Shown: positions 35,231 to 45,470, counted from the stretch's first letter. The stretch: DNA of 64,000 nucleotides from Parapedobacter tibetensis (GCF_024643205.1 NZ_JAMKQJ010000013.1:1-64000); one strand, 5' to 3'. The notes: generated by a model from the sequence alone, not told the origin. Program-made: numbers and translations.

Positions 35231-36817
35231 TCAATAATTATTCTGCGTGGGCACCAGTGCCCAGTGATACGGCTCCATCTGCTCGATAGATCCGCTACTC
35301 AGTCCGGCAAATTCAACTTTAATCCTAAAACTCCTCACTTGATCGCCTTCGATGACCACTGGACCTACAAGTCCACCCCAACCATTATACCGTGTACCAG
35401 GAACCGTATTCGTGGCCCGGTCATAGTTCCAAGGCGTTGCTGGCACCACATTGAGATTCATGGTCACCGGTTTGCCATCTACATAAATGTTGACAAAGGG
35501 ATGTGCGCTGGAGCGGAATCCCATATAGAGATTATATTCTCCCGGTGGCACCTCTACCACACGGTAGCCCGATGAGCCATCTGGTCGCTGTTCGAGCAAT
35601 ACCGGTGTGAAATCTATGCTCGCCGGTTGGCCCGCTACCAAGTCACCTCGAATCATTAGCGTGCGATACGTCAATTCAATCCCCAGCGTAGGGAAGGTCA
35701 CATGGTCACGGTTGGTAGGCACGATATCCGTAACGTTATGTAATGTAAACAACGCCGGTTTGTCTCCTTCGGGCACAAATTCCCAATAGTGAAACAATTG
35801 CTTGATCATTTGGATGTGCACATTATTCGGTATCTTCAGGTGGGTTATTTCGTAGATCCTGCCGTTACTCATCCGCCGGAAATTTGGATCAACCTGTTGA
35901 ATATCCGTCCGCCAAAACTTGCCGAAAGCCGACACTAAGTCGCGTTGGCTACCATAGTCGTCAATAATTTGTCCGTAGAATACCGCTTCGCGTATCCATT
36001 GGTAAGCAATGAGGCTATCAGCGGGTGTAAACGCCTTGCCGAACTGTTCATATAGTTCCCCCAAGTTTTCGAAGCATTGCTCAATTACAGCATTGCTTGG
36101 CAGGAATAGCGTTACCTGAGCAAATTCAGAGCGGAAATTAGCTACTTCGAAAATCGGGTTGGTAATGACGAATACCGAATCATACAGCGTATTGCCAGTA
36201 GGATCCACCCCTATGGGAATGCTGTTTTGCTCGTCAAAAACGGTATCATTGAGCGCCAACACCGAATCCCGGATGATGGAGTAATCATCGCCCAAAGCCG
36301 AAAGGTAATCGTAGATGCTCTCATCGGGCCTCATCAATTCGTTGATTTCATGCACCACCCCATTGCGACACAGCTGGTTCCCGTTGCTGATGTAGGAATC
36401 ACCCACGAAAATGGTCTCACTTGTGCGTTCCACCTGGATGTATTTACCATTGAGCGTCTGCACCCGTGTGCCGGCTTTCAGTTTGGTGAAGTCAAAGGTG
36501 AGGTGATTGATGTGGTAAAGCATCACATACCGTTCGTCTAGTCCCATAGACGCCAAGCGATCCATCTGGGCATTCGTCACCACCCATACCGAAAGGTTTT
36601 GGTCACGGGTGAGCTGCTCGGCCACACCGAGTTCTTCCAGTTTTTCCACAAACCGACTGTAGTTTGGTACGGTTTTGAGATAGTCCAGCAGGTTCAGCGG
36701 CGATACCACCGCATGTTGGTCGTCATCGTTGAAATGCTCGTCCCAAACCTTTTTTTGGCATGCACTGATACCCAGTACCAGGCATGCACACAAGAGTATC
36801 TTATATAGTTTCTCCAT
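35231..36817 (-). CDS. Fasciclin (FAS1) domain lipoprotein with C-terminal beta-sandwich
   Basis: A 528-residue surface-type lipoprotein (lipobox LGISAC, then QKKVWDEHFNDDDQ, a start shared with the other FAS1 proteins here). FAS1 domain 1 spans about 38-168 (LLDYLKTVPNYSRFVEKLEE, LYHINHLTFDF, VVHEINELMRPD) and a second FAS1-like domain about 168-370. The last about 140 residues (GYRVVEVPPGEYNLYMGFRS, then PFVNIYVDGKPVTMNLN) look like a carbohydrate-binding-type beta-sandwich. FAS1 domains mediate adhesion in many organisms. In SusC/D loci such lipoproteins fill the place of surface glycan-binding proteins, which is the role proposed here. It follows the other C-terminal-sandwich FAS1 gene after 14 nt and precedes a SusC after 6 nt. 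Confidence 0.85.
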   Translation of the reverse strand: MEKLYKILLCACLVLGISACQKKVWDEHFNDDDQHAVVSPLNLLDYLKTVPNYSRFVEKLEELGVAEQLTRDQNLSVWVVTNAQMDRLASMGLDERYVMLYHINHLTFDFTKLKAGTRVQTLNGKYIQVERTSETIFVGDSYISNGNQLCRNGVVHEINELMRPDESIYDYLSALGDDYSIIRDSVLALNDTVFDEQNSIPIGVDPTGNTLYDSVFVITNPIFEVANFRSEFAQVTLFLPSNAVIEQCFENLGELYEQFGKAFTPADSLIAYQWIREAVFYGQIIDDYGSQRDLVSAFGKFWRTDIQQVDPNFRRMSNGRIYEITHLKIPNNVHIQMIKQLFHYWEFVPEGDKPALFTLHNVTDIVPTNRDHVTFPTLGIELTYRTLMIRGDLVAGQPASIDFTPVLLEQRPDGSSGYRVVEVPPGEYNLYMGFRSSAHPFVNIYVDGKPVTMNLNVVPATPWNYDRATNTVPGTRYNGWGGLVGPVVIEGDQVRSFRIKVEFAGLSSGSIEQMEPYHWALVPTQNNY

Positions 36818-36831
36818 GATTTTTCTAGTTG

Positions 36832-38463
36832 TTATTGCTCATCCATAGGTTCAAACCTGATGTAATCCAAGGTAATCAGGCGGCCATCCAGCGAGACCAC
36901 GCGCAGCGTATGGGGTTCGGTTTCGGTAAAGGTCACCGTACCCAGCGTCTCCTCCAACACCCGGTCTTCCCGTGTATTGGATATGTTGTGCCTTGGCCGG
37001 AGCATCTGCCCGTCAAGCGCAAATGCGCAGATGCCGGTCGTGCTGGCCTGCCGAGGGCTCGGCCAAATCACTTTAAGTCGATAGGTCCCTTTGACGATTA
37101 CCGGACTTTCCATCTCCATCCATCCGGATTCGCCTAGTTCGATACGGAGGTGATCATAGTTCAATACATCCGTATACCAGATGCCTTCTGCGGCCCGGTT
37201 ATTCCGATAGGTAAGCACATTGAATTTGTCCTCCGGTTGGGATACCCAGTGGTAGCTGGTCAACTCTCCTTGCTGGAATGTCCGATTATATTGTGCGCCC
37301 AAACTTGGATTGCGGTACTGCGTCACATTGGCTGCGAGATCCGGATAGTCCGTTAACTCCCATACCACCACCACCTGTGGTGGCGTAAATATGGGCATCC
37401 AATGGTTTACTTCATGGATTACCCCATTTTTAGAGGGGATATTGGCTTCGTTAAAGCGAATCCCGTCGTTGTTGTCCGGATCATAGTTAATCAAAAGCTC
37501 GCCTGCTGTATCCGATATGCTCATCAGCTGGTTTTCGGCCAGTGTATTGATGTTTTTCGTCTGTTCGCCACCCGGAAATACACCCAACTCCGCGAAAGAC
37601 TGCCACTGGTGGAGCAAGTGATATGATACGTAGCTGTGCAGCGCGTTGTCTGGTACATTGTAAGGGCCGACACCGGCATCCAACGCAGCTATCAATTCAG
37701 CAAAACTCTGGATGCCATGTTGCTGGTATACCTCGTTAGCCACGGCGAAGGCCGTATAGCGGTACCGCACTTCAATGGGATTACCCTGCGGATCGGTCTC
37801 CTGCGTGTATACCGTGCGGAGCATAGTTTCATATCCCGCGGCTACCATCGCTTCATAAAAGATGCTGTACCTAGCGTCTTCCAAGCGGTCGGCTATCGTT
37901 GCCGTGACCGGCACCAATACATCTTCGATCGTGTGGATGATCCCATTGGTTGCCTGGATATCAAATCGTATAAACCGGGCTTCCCCATTGAGGTAAACAG
38001 CATCCAGTCCGCCTCCCTCTCCCCTAAATTCGACGGAGAGGTTATCGTCCGTTTCATTGAGATCGTTTATGGCCCCGCTTTGGAATTGTCCAAGGTCTAC
38101 CGTGACACCGTGGATAAGGTGATATTTCACCAAATAAGCGGCATCATCTTTCGGGATATCCGTAATAGCCCCATAACCCTGTGCCTGCAGGTAACGGTTT
38201 ACCCCGTCGTTTGTGGGCACAAAGAAGGTGTAAGTGGTCCTTAGGTTCAGTGTGCTGTACAGCCCCGCATGTTCCATCAGTGCCACCCATTGGCTATAAT
38301 CATCGGGGTTCTCCTTCAAGTACATGCCGATAGGCAATTCATCAAAGGCCGTGTAGATATCATCTTCATATAGGTCTTTACATGCATGCAGGCAAAGGCA
38401 CGGAAGCAAGAACAACCAGCAGTACTGCGTCAGGCGGTGTATAACATTTCGTTTCCTTTTCAT
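36832..38463 (-). CDS. Fasciclin (FAS1) domain lipoprotein with C-terminal beta-sandwich
   Basis: A 543-residue lipoprotein (CLCLHAC, then KDLYEDDIYTAFDELPIGMY). Two FAS1 domains are visible: about 38-190 (WVALMEHAGLYSTLNLRTTY, FFVPTNDGVNRYL, GIIHTIEDVLVP) and about 190-362 (YEAMVAAGYETMLRTVYTQ, GVIHEVNHWMPIF). The C-terminal about 180 residues form a beta-rich domain (GWMEMESPVIVKGTYRLKVI, then ALDGQMLRPRHNI, LDYIRFEPM) of the kind that binds carbohydrate. It has the same layout as the next gene but low identity to it, so the pair is an old duplication. It lies directly after a SusD gene (11 nt), the usual place of surface glycan-binding lipoproteins in polysaccharide utilization loci. Confidence 0.85.
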   Translation of the reverse strand: MKRKRNVIHRLTQYCWLFLLPCLCLHACKDLYEDDIYTAFDELPIGMYLKENPDDYSQWVALMEHAGLYSTLNLRTTYTFFVPTNDGVNRYLQAQGYGAITDIPKDDAAYLVKYHLIHGVTVDLGQFQSGAINDLNETDDNLSVEFRGEGGGLDAVYLNGEARFIRFDIQATNGIIHTIEDVLVPVTATIADRLEDARYSIFYEAMVAAGYETMLRTVYTQETDPQGNPIEVRYRYTAFAVANEVYQQHGIQSFAELIAALDAGVGPYNVPDNALHSYVSYHLLHQWQSFAELGVFPGGEQTKNINTLAENQLMSISDTAGELLINYDPDNNDGIRFNEANIPSKNGVIHEVNHWMPIFTPPQVVVVWELTDYPDLAANVTQYRNPSLGAQYNRTFQQGELTSYHWVSQPEDKFNVLTYRNNRAAEGIWYTDVLNYDHLRIELGESGWMEMESPVIVKGTYRLKVIWPSPRQASTTGICAFALDGQMLRPRHNISNTREDRVLEETLGTVTFTETEPHTLRVVSLDGRLITLDYIRFEPMDEQ

Positions 38464-38474
38464 AACCGGTTTTG

Positions 38475-39956
38475 TTAATTGAGGTTATTGTAATATGGGT
38501 TCTGTTCCAACAGCCGGTTGGCTTGCAATTCATCAATGTGAATGGGCAGGTAGTGGCTGTTTTCGTTGAGCAGTTTGGAGCGGATTACCGGTGCCGAACC
38601 ACCCGGTGCGCTCGACAGCACTTGCGTAATCAGGTATTCCTTGTAGGCATATTGGTTACGTTTGGCCACACGCAGGATGTCATACCAGCGCTTACCTTCC
38701 CCGACGAATTCGAGTGCCTTTTCGGTGATTATGATATGGAGCATCTCCAGCTCGGTAGATCCACCACCCAACGGTGCCGATATGCCCGCCCGTTGTCGAA
38801 TGCGATTTACGAGATCCAACGCTTCGCCGTAGTAGGCCTGACCTTTCATCACCAGCGCTTCGGCTTTCATCAGGTAGATATCCGCCATGCGGTAGAGTAT
38901 CCAGTTTTGATCGCTATTTGTACGTGGTATGCCGGTATTGGCTTCGGCACCGAGGTATTTCCACAGTTTGAAATCGCCAATGTTATAGGTTGCCCCCTGC
39001 CCGCGGATATCTTCCGGAGAAAGCTCAAACTGGGCAACAAGCAGCGATGAAATCACCCAATTGTATGATGTGCCAAACCATTGCATCATGTCGTTGGTCT
39101 GGTTTTTCGTAAAGTCAAACTGGATTTCAAAGACGCTTTCGTTGCTATTTCCTTCGCTGAATATGGTAAACCAGCGGTTCTTGTTATTTACCATCCCTTC
39201 CAGCAAGCCTATCCAGCCGGATTGCAGCACCTGGTCGCAGGCGGCAATGGCTTGGTCGTATTGTTCGGTCCAAAGGTATACATCGGCGAGGAGCGCATAT
39301 ATGGCCCATTTGGTCGTGCGTCCCTTGGTTTCCCAAAGTGTGGGCCATGTCTCCTTGCTACTTGGGATGGCGATCTCCAAATCCGCGATGATTTGCTGGA
39401 AAATCGCTACTTCGGGCGATTTAGCCACCTCAAACGTGTGCTCATCGTTCATGTAAGGCTCGGTGATTAAGGGCACATCCCTGAAATTGCGCACCAGGTA
39501 GAAATAACTCAGTGCCCGCAGGAAATAGGCTTCCGAAAGGAAGGAACGCATGATTGGCTCGCTGAATGAAGGATCCTTGGCCACCACATCTGGGGCGTAC
39601 TTGATGACCATATTCGCGAGGTTAATGATCTGGTAAAATTTATTCCATTGCACAAAGGTATTGGAAGGGATTAGGTCGAACTGTTTCATTCGATAGATAT
39701 CCATCGTAGTCTCCGTAAGAATGCCCCCCAGCGCCAAGCCATTTCCCCGTGCTTCACCCCAGATCAATTGGGTTTGCAGGGTTTCTTGCAACCGCACATA
39801 CGCTGCGCCCAACACGGCCTCCACTTCTTCTTTGTCTTTCCAATACAGGTCGCTCACCTGTTCGTTTTCAGGTAGCACATCGAGCCATTTGTTGCAGGCA
39901 CCCAAAGGCGAGAGCATCGCAACCATCACAATATATATGCAAATTCGTTTCATCAT
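38475..39956 (-). CDS. SusD/RagB family glycan-binding lipoprotein (pair 2)
   Basis: A 493-residue lipoprotein (LSPLGAC, then NKWLDVLPENEQVSDLYWKD). The N-terminal RagB/SusD region shows LGAAYVRLQETLQTQLIWGE and FYQIINLANMVIKYAPDV, and the helical region FLSEAYFLRALSYFYLVRNF, a family hallmark. The C-terminal region carries DLVNRIRQRAGI, ITEKALEFVGEGKRWYDILR and a terminal NPYYNN, all classical SusD motifs. This is the most canonical SusD of the three. It is encoded 8 nt after its SusC and followed 11 nt later by a FAS1 lipoprotein gene. Confidence 0.95.
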   Translation of the reverse strand: MMKRICIYIVMVAMLSPLGACNKWLDVLPENEQVSDLYWKDKEEVEAVLGAAYVRLQETLQTQLIWGEARGNGLALGGILTETTMDIYRMKQFDLIPSNTFVQWNKFYQIINLANMVIKYAPDVVAKDPSFSEPIMRSFLSEAYFLRALSYFYLVRNFRDVPLITEPYMNDEHTFEVAKSPEVAIFQQIIADLEIAIPSSKETWPTLWETKGRTTKWAIYALLADVYLWTEQYDQAIAACDQVLQSGWIGLLEGMVNNKNRWFTIFSEGNSNESVFEIQFDFTKNQTNDMMQWFGTSYNWVISSLLVAQFELSPEDIRGQGATYNIGDFKLWKYLGAEANTGIPRTNSDQNWILYRMADIYLMKAEALVMKGQAYYGEALDLVNRIRQRAGISAPLGGGSTELEMLHIIITEKALEFVGEGKRWYDILRVAKRNQYAYKEYLITQVLSSAPGGSAPVIRSKLLNENSHYLPIHIDELQANRLLEQNPYYNNLN

Positions 39957-39964
39957 TCAGCGGA

Positions 39965-42900
39965 TTAAAAGTCCAACATAATTCCCAACGCATAGCGTCG
40001 AGGTCTCGGTGTACTGGCGTTATCTTGGCTAAGCAAGTATATATCGTTTGACAGGGATACTTCCGGATCCAGCCCCGTGTAGTTTGTCCAGGTGTATAAA
40101 TCTTGCACCGTCATGAACACATCGAAGCGCTCGATGCCGTGCCGTTGCAAGAAAGTTTTCGGTAGCGAATAACGCAGTGAGAGATTTTTGAGGCGTACAA
40201 ACGAAGCATCTTCCACAAACCGGTCGGATCCGAGGTAGTTGTATCCTAATCCATAGAGCGCTCGTGGAATCTCAGTCTGATCGCCTTCATGCCGCCAGCG
40301 CCGCAGCACGGCCAAGCTTTGGTTGCCAGCCCCACGCATATTCTCTGTATTCATGCGGGCACTATTGACAACCTTATTGCCAAACCGGCCATGGAAAAAC
40401 GAGGTGAGCATGAAGTTCTTGTACCGCACGGTTACACCACCGCCACTGGTGAATAGGGGCATGGCATTACCCAAGTACACGATGTCATACTGATCAATCA
40501 CCCCATCACCATTGATGTCGGCATATTTGGCATCACCCGGATAAGCCTTGCGCGGTCCGTTGGCCATGAAAACCGGCTCGCCGTTAATGTTGTAAATGAG
40601 GTTGCCCTGCGCATCCCGCGCATAGGTATCATCCACATTTTGGTATACACCCAAATAGCGGTAGCCGTAAAACGATCCTACCGGATTGCCTTCGACGATC
40701 CGATGGGCGTATTTTCCATTATCGAATTCATAGTTTTCAAACTGCTTATTATCCGGCAATTCCACTACCTCATTGCGGTTGCGCGAGAGGTTAAAACTCA
40801 GCTGCACACGCCAGTCGGTCTGCTTGACCACATCATAGTTGAGGATGAATTCCCAACCACGGTTGTACAACACACCGGAGTTGTAGAATTTCATGGTACC
40901 AAAACCTGTAGAGCTGGGCAGGGTCACGTCTTTTTGTAGTAGGTCTGTGGTCTTGCGATCATATACATCAACGGTGACAAAAAGCCGATTGTCGAACATG
41001 GCCAGGTCCAGACCCACGTTGGATTGCGTAATGGTTTCCCACTTTAGGTTCTCCAGTTGGATCCGCGTGGGGTTGATGGCTGTCATGTCCATGTATCCCG
41101 GGGTGATGGGTTGGAACACACCGAGGTACGGCCAGGCCCCGTCCGGTGCATTGCCACTGCGCCCCCAGCTGTAGCGCAACTTGGCTAGCTGGAATATGCC
41201 CAAACGCTGCATGAAGGCCTCGTCGCCGAACTGCCAAGCAGCACCTAAAGAAGGAAAGCCTGCCCAACGGTGTTGGCGTCCCAAACTGGAGTTGGCTTCC
41301 CAGCGGTATCCCCCGTTCACGATGTACTTGCTCTTGAAAGCATAGAAGAAATTAGAAATCGCACCGATGTTCCGTCTGAGTGTATTGCCAGATTCCATTT
41401 CCACCACCGACCCGCCTGCAGTGGGATCGGACAATCCAGAGGAGGCATTCCCCGCGGTTTCACTCACATAAGCAAACTCACGCGCCTCGTTGGTCTGGAG
41501 GAGCGCACTCGCAATGAAATTATGGTCGTCATTTACCGTCTTGTTATAGATAAATTTATTTTCCGTATTGAGGTAGAGATCATCAGAGAGCATGTCTGAG
41601 CCCCGGTTGAAATAATTGTGCACCCAAGATACGCCGGTAACGGACTGGGGTAGGAATTTCCGGTTTTTATTGGATCGGGTATCAAAACCCACTGTCCCCG
41701 TATATTGCAAGCCGGGGACCACGTCGTACATCAAGCGGAAGATCACCCGGGCGTTTTCACCGAGGGAATTGTTGACGGACTCATTGACCATCGCCACGGG
41801 GTTGTATATCTTGTTTTTGGGATCATCCGCTTCGAACGTCCCTTGGAAATTGAGGCGGGGAGTAAAGTACTCAGGGGTCCAGCGCCCGTCGGGGCCGATC
41901 ACATAAGGGCTCATGTTGGACATGCGGGTCATGGCAATATCGCGGGGGGTTCTTAATTTATCTTCTGACCAAGAGCTACTCCGGTCACTCCGCGAATAGG
42001 ACATATCGGCCACCACTTGCAGGCGATTAGAGAAGCGGTAGTTAACGCTTAAGAGCGCATTATAGCGATTGAAATCCGTGCCGATGGTGGTACCCACCTC
42101 ATTGAGGTAACCGAGTGACAGGCGGTAGGTGGCTTTGTCACCTCCACCGCTCATAGAGAGCGAGTTGTCTACGAAATAGCCCATTTGGGTTACCTCGTCT
42201 ACCCATTTCGTATTTCGATTGTACTCATCGAAATATATCCAATTCGGGTTGAAATTAATTTCATTGGTATTATAGAGCAAGTTGGTATAGGTTTCGCCGC
42301 CTTGGTAACCGAGGTCATTCACGGTATTCCACACCCCATCTTGGATTAAGCTCACGTATTGTGAGCCATCAAGCAAGGGGATGGTGCCGGGTTCGCGCTT
42401 CATGTCCAGCTTGCTGGAAAAAGAAAAGCGTGTCTTGCCCTGCTTACCCCGTTTCGTGGTAAAGACCAGTACACCATTGGCGCCCTTCGAGCCCCAGATG
42501 GCAGTGGCTGCGGCATCCTTGAGCACTTCAATGGATTCAATATCGTTTGGCGAGATATTGACCAAGGAACCGAAGTCCTCGTCATTGGCCGTTGCAAAGT
42601 CAAAACCTGACTGGATGTTCGTGGGATAGGGTACCCCATCTACCACGATGAGCGGCTCCGAATTAGCGTTTAGCGATGAGGTACCTCGTATGCGGATAGA
42701 ACTTCTTGAGCCGGGATCGGCTCCAGCCACGATGTCTACATTGGCCATCCGACCTTGGATGCCCGACTCAATGGAAGTAAAAGGCATCAACTCCACTTCT
42801 TCCATATTGAAGCGCTCCGTGGCCGATACTTGGTCGCGGTACGATATACCCAAGCTATTGATTTGTTTGGGTCGCGCCCTTCCCTCTACGGTCACTTCCT

Positions 42901-43222
42901 CAATCTGCTGATCTGCCAGATGGAGCATGACATTCAGGGTGGTTTGGCCTTGATAAGGTATGCGCTGGCTTTGGAAACCAAGGCACGAAAACACGATGGT
43001 GAGGTTTGATTGGCCGGGCACTTCAATGCGGAAGAGGCCATTGGCATCTGTGGGCGAACCGTTCAGGTTGCGTCGGTCTTGGTTTTCAATGTAAACCGTA
43101 GCCCCGGCCAACGCATTACCCACCTGATCTGAGATCTTTCCCCGCAAGATATTGGATTGCTGTGCGCTGGACCACATGGCCCAAAGCAACAAGCATCCCA
43201 GTAAAAAACATTTTTCTTTCAT
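39965..43222 (-). CDS. SusC/RagA family TonB-dependent outer-membrane transporter (pair 2)
   Basis: A 1,085-residue protein with a signal peptide (FLLGCLLLWAMWSSAQ) and a carboxypeptidase-regulatory-like domain (LRGKISDQVGNALAGATVYI). A TonB-box-like segment IEEVTVEGRARPKQ is followed by the plug (GIQGRMANVDIVAGADPG, RIRGTSSLNANSEPLIVVDG, VLKDAAATAIWGSKGANGVL) and a large barrel containing DINGDGVIDQYDIVYLGNAM near the C-terminus. It imports oligosaccharides with the SusD 8 nt downstream. The FAS1 gene upstream (37 nt) is probably the first gene of this operon. Confidence 0.95.
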   Translation of the reverse strand: MKEKCFLLGCLLLWAMWSSAQQSNILRGKISDQVGNALAGATVYIENQDRRNLNGSPTDANGLFRIEVPGQSNLTIVFSCLGFQSQRIPYQGQTTLNVMLHLADQQIEEVTVEGRARPKQINSLGISYRDQVSATERFNMEEVELMPFTSIESGIQGRMANVDIVAGADPGSRSSIRIRGTSSLNANSEPLIVVDGVPYPTNIQSGFDFATANDEDFGSLVNISPNDIESIEVLKDAAATAIWGSKGANGVLVFTTKRGKQGKTRFSFSSKLDMKREPGTIPLLDGSQYVSLIQDGVWNTVNDLGYQGGETYTNLLYNTNEINFNPNWIYFDEYNRNTKWVDEVTQMGYFVDNSLSMSGGGDKATYRLSLGYLNEVGTTIGTDFNRYNALLSVNYRFSNRLQVVADMSYSRSDRSSSWSEDKLRTPRDIAMTRMSNMSPYVIGPDGRWTPEYFTPRLNFQGTFEADDPKNKIYNPVAMVNESVNNSLGENARVIFRLMYDVVPGLQYTGTVGFDTRSNKNRKFLPQSVTGVSWVHNYFNRGSDMLSDDLYLNTENKFIYNKTVNDDHNFIASALLQTNEAREFAYVSETAGNASSGLSDPTAGGSVVEMESGNTLRRNIGAISNFFYAFKSKYIVNGGYRWEANSSLGRQHRWAGFPSLGAAWQFGDEAFMQRLGIFQLAKLRYSWGRSGNAPDGAWPYLGVFQPITPGYMDMTAINPTRIQLENLKWETITQSNVGLDLAMFDNRLFVTVDVYDRKTTDLLQKDVTLPSSTGFGTMKFYNSGVLYNRGWEFILNYDVVKQTDWRVQLSFNLSRNRNEVVELPDNKQFENYEFDNGKYAHRIVEGNPVGSFYGYRYLGVYQNVDDTYARDAQGNLIYNINGEPVFMANGPRKAYPGDAKYADINGDGVIDQYDIVYLGNAMPLFTSGGGVTVRYKNFMLTSFFHGRFGNKVVNSARMNTENMRGAGNQSLAVLRRWRHEGDQTEIPRALYGLGYNYLGSDRFVEDASFVRLKNLSLRYSLPKTFLQRHGIERFDVFMTVQDLYTWTNYTGLDPEVSLSNDIYLLSQDNASTPRPRRYALGIMLDF

Positions 43223-43259
43223 TCGTATGTTGTTTAAACAGCTTAAACCGGTCTTTTTA

Positions 43260-45470
43260 TTAGTTCAATGACAGCAGCCTATCTATCTGATAGATGGCCC
43301 CATCATTGAAGGTCTTGGGAAACTCACTCACCACCTGGGCCACTTGCCCTGTGGCATCGCGCAGCTGCAATGTGGCCCCTTGATCCGTCAATGTGAGTCG
43401 CGAGCGCATACCTCCAGCCAGGTGGGCGGTACGCCATTCGCCCTGCACTCCGAACCCCGGAAAGGGATAATCGCTGAGGGAGTTTTCATTGATGGGCACA
43501 AAATAGTATTTAAGGTACTCGGCCAGCTCAGTGTTGTCTTCTGGAATAATGCCTCCCATCGTCAACGCTTCACGGATGGCCTCGTTGCTCGGTGCAAAGA
43601 GCAGGAAACGCTCACCCAACAAGAATGACAATTCCGAACCAGACGGGAGTAAGCCAGCCCGATTGAGCAGCATGGCAAACTCCGAAAATTCTTGCAAGGG
43701 ACTCGTGGCGGTGGTGGCACCGCCAATCATGAATTTGATGCTCCCCGGCTCGCGCAGCAAAGCGGCATCTGTGGCATACACGAGGCCGTTTGTCCAGCTG
43801 CCCGGAATTTGCCGTACCGGAAAAAACATACCGTTGTTGTAGGATGCCGATGAAGCCACGCCATCTTGGGTCACATACAGGTAGTTAAATGGATTGCGCG
43901 TACGAAACACTTGCTTACCTGCAAACTGGGTGATACGGCCGGAAGCGATGTGGTTGGAGACAAATTGGTTCATGGCAGACTGGCTCATCGGTACGCGGAT
44001 ACCTTCTGAATTCTCCACCTCCACAGCCTCATCACCATAGCGCAAGGGATGGCCTTCATTCCAGAACAAATAACTATCGCCATACAGGGTGTTCAGGATG
44101 ACCTCGTCTTCGGGCACAAATAGGGTATATTCCACCACGTCGCTCATCAATGGCTGGATGATATTGGCGTTGGCCGCCATGTGCAAGAACATCTTGTAGT
44201 CGGGATTTTGCAGCAATGGCCCAGTGACACTGTAAAACATGTTAGGCACGATGACCTTATTCAAGCCATAATATACACCATTGGTGCCGATACCCTTGGT
44301 AGCCACTTCGGTATAGGGATCAAACGTGATGGGGTTTCCATACGAGCTGGTGATCTTGTTGCCTTGAGCAATTTCATCCGGAAATACCACGTTGCCTTGA
44401 TATACGTGGTTATTGAGCAGCAGGGAGAGCGGAAGGAATCCCACATCGTCTATGGATGGATAGTAGCTGCTCCAATAGGCTTCGAAGAATTGGCTGAGCG
44501 CTTGGTTATTGGGGGCAAATACATTGAACGCCTTATAGGATAACTCACCCAAGTTGGCATAATCCGGCTGACCATCCTCTCCATTATATGACCATTCCGA
44601 GGCAATTTGTGGCAATGCGCCGTGGCGCACGATGAACAGCGAATCGGCTAGGCCGCTGTATTGTGCACTGGTAGGAGCATCATACCAAAACTCGATGAAG
44701 CGATCGTATATCTTCATGAACGTTGAATAATCCTGCTCATCGCTCAATAGTTTATGCACGGTCTCCAAAGGTTCCAATACACGGTCAATGAGATACACAT
44801 AACCATTATCGGTGGCAATCGCATATTCCTCCACATAGGCATCTGAAATGTGAAATTCGCTGGCACCTGCATTCCAGGTACTCTGAGGGTAAAAATACTC
44901 GTAGTTGCGCTTCGCATCGATTCCCTTGGTCGAAAATAGCGTTGAAGAGATTACCGGCAAAAACCGCTCTTTGTGATATACCGTGCGGTTGAGTTGGCTC
45001 ACTGGGTCGCGCCATACGGATACGGTATCCTGGCTCCGGGTGCGATGTTTGTAGTGCAGTCCGGCATTAGCAGGTATCGCATTGTCAACCCCTTGCGGTT
45101 GATAGTTCGAAAACTTGGCTCGGTCATAGGCATAGTACACTAGGTGGAAGCCTATCAATTTACGCAATTGAGCTATTGGCATCCCCTCTACGGACGCAAT
45201 GTCATGCGCCTGAAAATATTGCTGCATGGCTTGGTCATTGGGTGCCATCACCGTGGCGATGACCTTGCCTGTGAGTACATTTTTATAACCGGCACGTTCC
45301 GCGGCTTCCAGAAAAATCTCGAAATTCCCCCGTGCTTCGAGTACCTCCCAAGCATTTCCCCGCAACCATTCCGGCCGTTCATAATGCTCTTCCCATGGTT
45401 GTTTCTGACATTGGCAGAAAACCGAGAAAATCAAACAAGCCCATATAAGACTAATAATAGGTTTATGCAT
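43260..45470 (-). CDS. Multi-domain fasciclin (FAS1) lipoprotein, first gene of the operon
   Basis: A 736-residue lipoprotein (lipobox within IFSVFCQC, then QKQPWEEHYERPEW). Four FAS1-like units can be placed roughly at 40-235 (FEIFLEAAERAGYKNVLTGK, VMAPNDQAMQQYF, YLIDRVLEPL), 236-400 (NVFAPNNQALSQFFEAYW, GLNKVIVPN), 400-570 (YKMFLHMAANANIIQPLMSD, LFVPEDEVI) and 575-736 (FAMLLNRAGLLPSGSELSF, LLFAPSNEAIREAL, IYQIDRLLSLN). Unlike the other two FAS1 proteins it has no extra C-terminal sandwich. It probably lies on the outer surface and binds polysaccharide or another surface protein; this is inferred from position, as FAS1 function in these loci has not been established. A 420-bp gene-free region with candidate operator sites lies upstream. 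Confidence 0.85.
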   Translation of the reverse strand: MHKPIISLIWACLIFSVFCQCQKQPWEEHYERPEWLRGNAWEVLEARGNFEIFLEAAERAGYKNVLTGKVIATVMAPNDQAMQQYFQAHDIASVEGMPIAQLRKLIGFHLVYYAYDRAKFSNYQPQGVDNAIPANAGLHYKHRTRSQDTVSVWRDPVSQLNRTVYHKERFLPVISSTLFSTKGIDAKRNYEYFYPQSTWNAGASEFHISDAYVEEYAIATDNGYVYLIDRVLEPLETVHKLLSDEQDYSTFMKIYDRFIEFWYDAPTSAQYSGLADSLFIVRHGALPQIASEWSYNGEDGQPDYANLGELSYKAFNVFAPNNQALSQFFEAYWSSYYPSIDDVGFLPLSLLLNNHVYQGNVVFPDEIAQGNKITSSYGNPITFDPYTEVATKGIGTNGVYYGLNKVIVPNMFYSVTGPLLQNPDYKMFLHMAANANIIQPLMSDVVEYTLFVPEDEVILNTLYGDSYLFWNEGHPLRYGDEAVEVENSEGIRVPMSQSAMNQFVSNHIASGRITQFAGKQVFRTRNPFNYLYVTQDGVASSASYNNGMFFPVRQIPGSWTNGLVYATDAALLREPGSIKFMIGGATTATSPLQEFSEFAMLLNRAGLLPSGSELSFLLGERFLLFAPSNEAIREALTMGGIIPEDNTELAEYLKYYFVPINENSLSDYPFPGFGVQGEWRTAHLAGGMRSRLTLTDQGATLQLRDATGQVAQVVSEFPKTFNDGAIYQIDRLLSLN

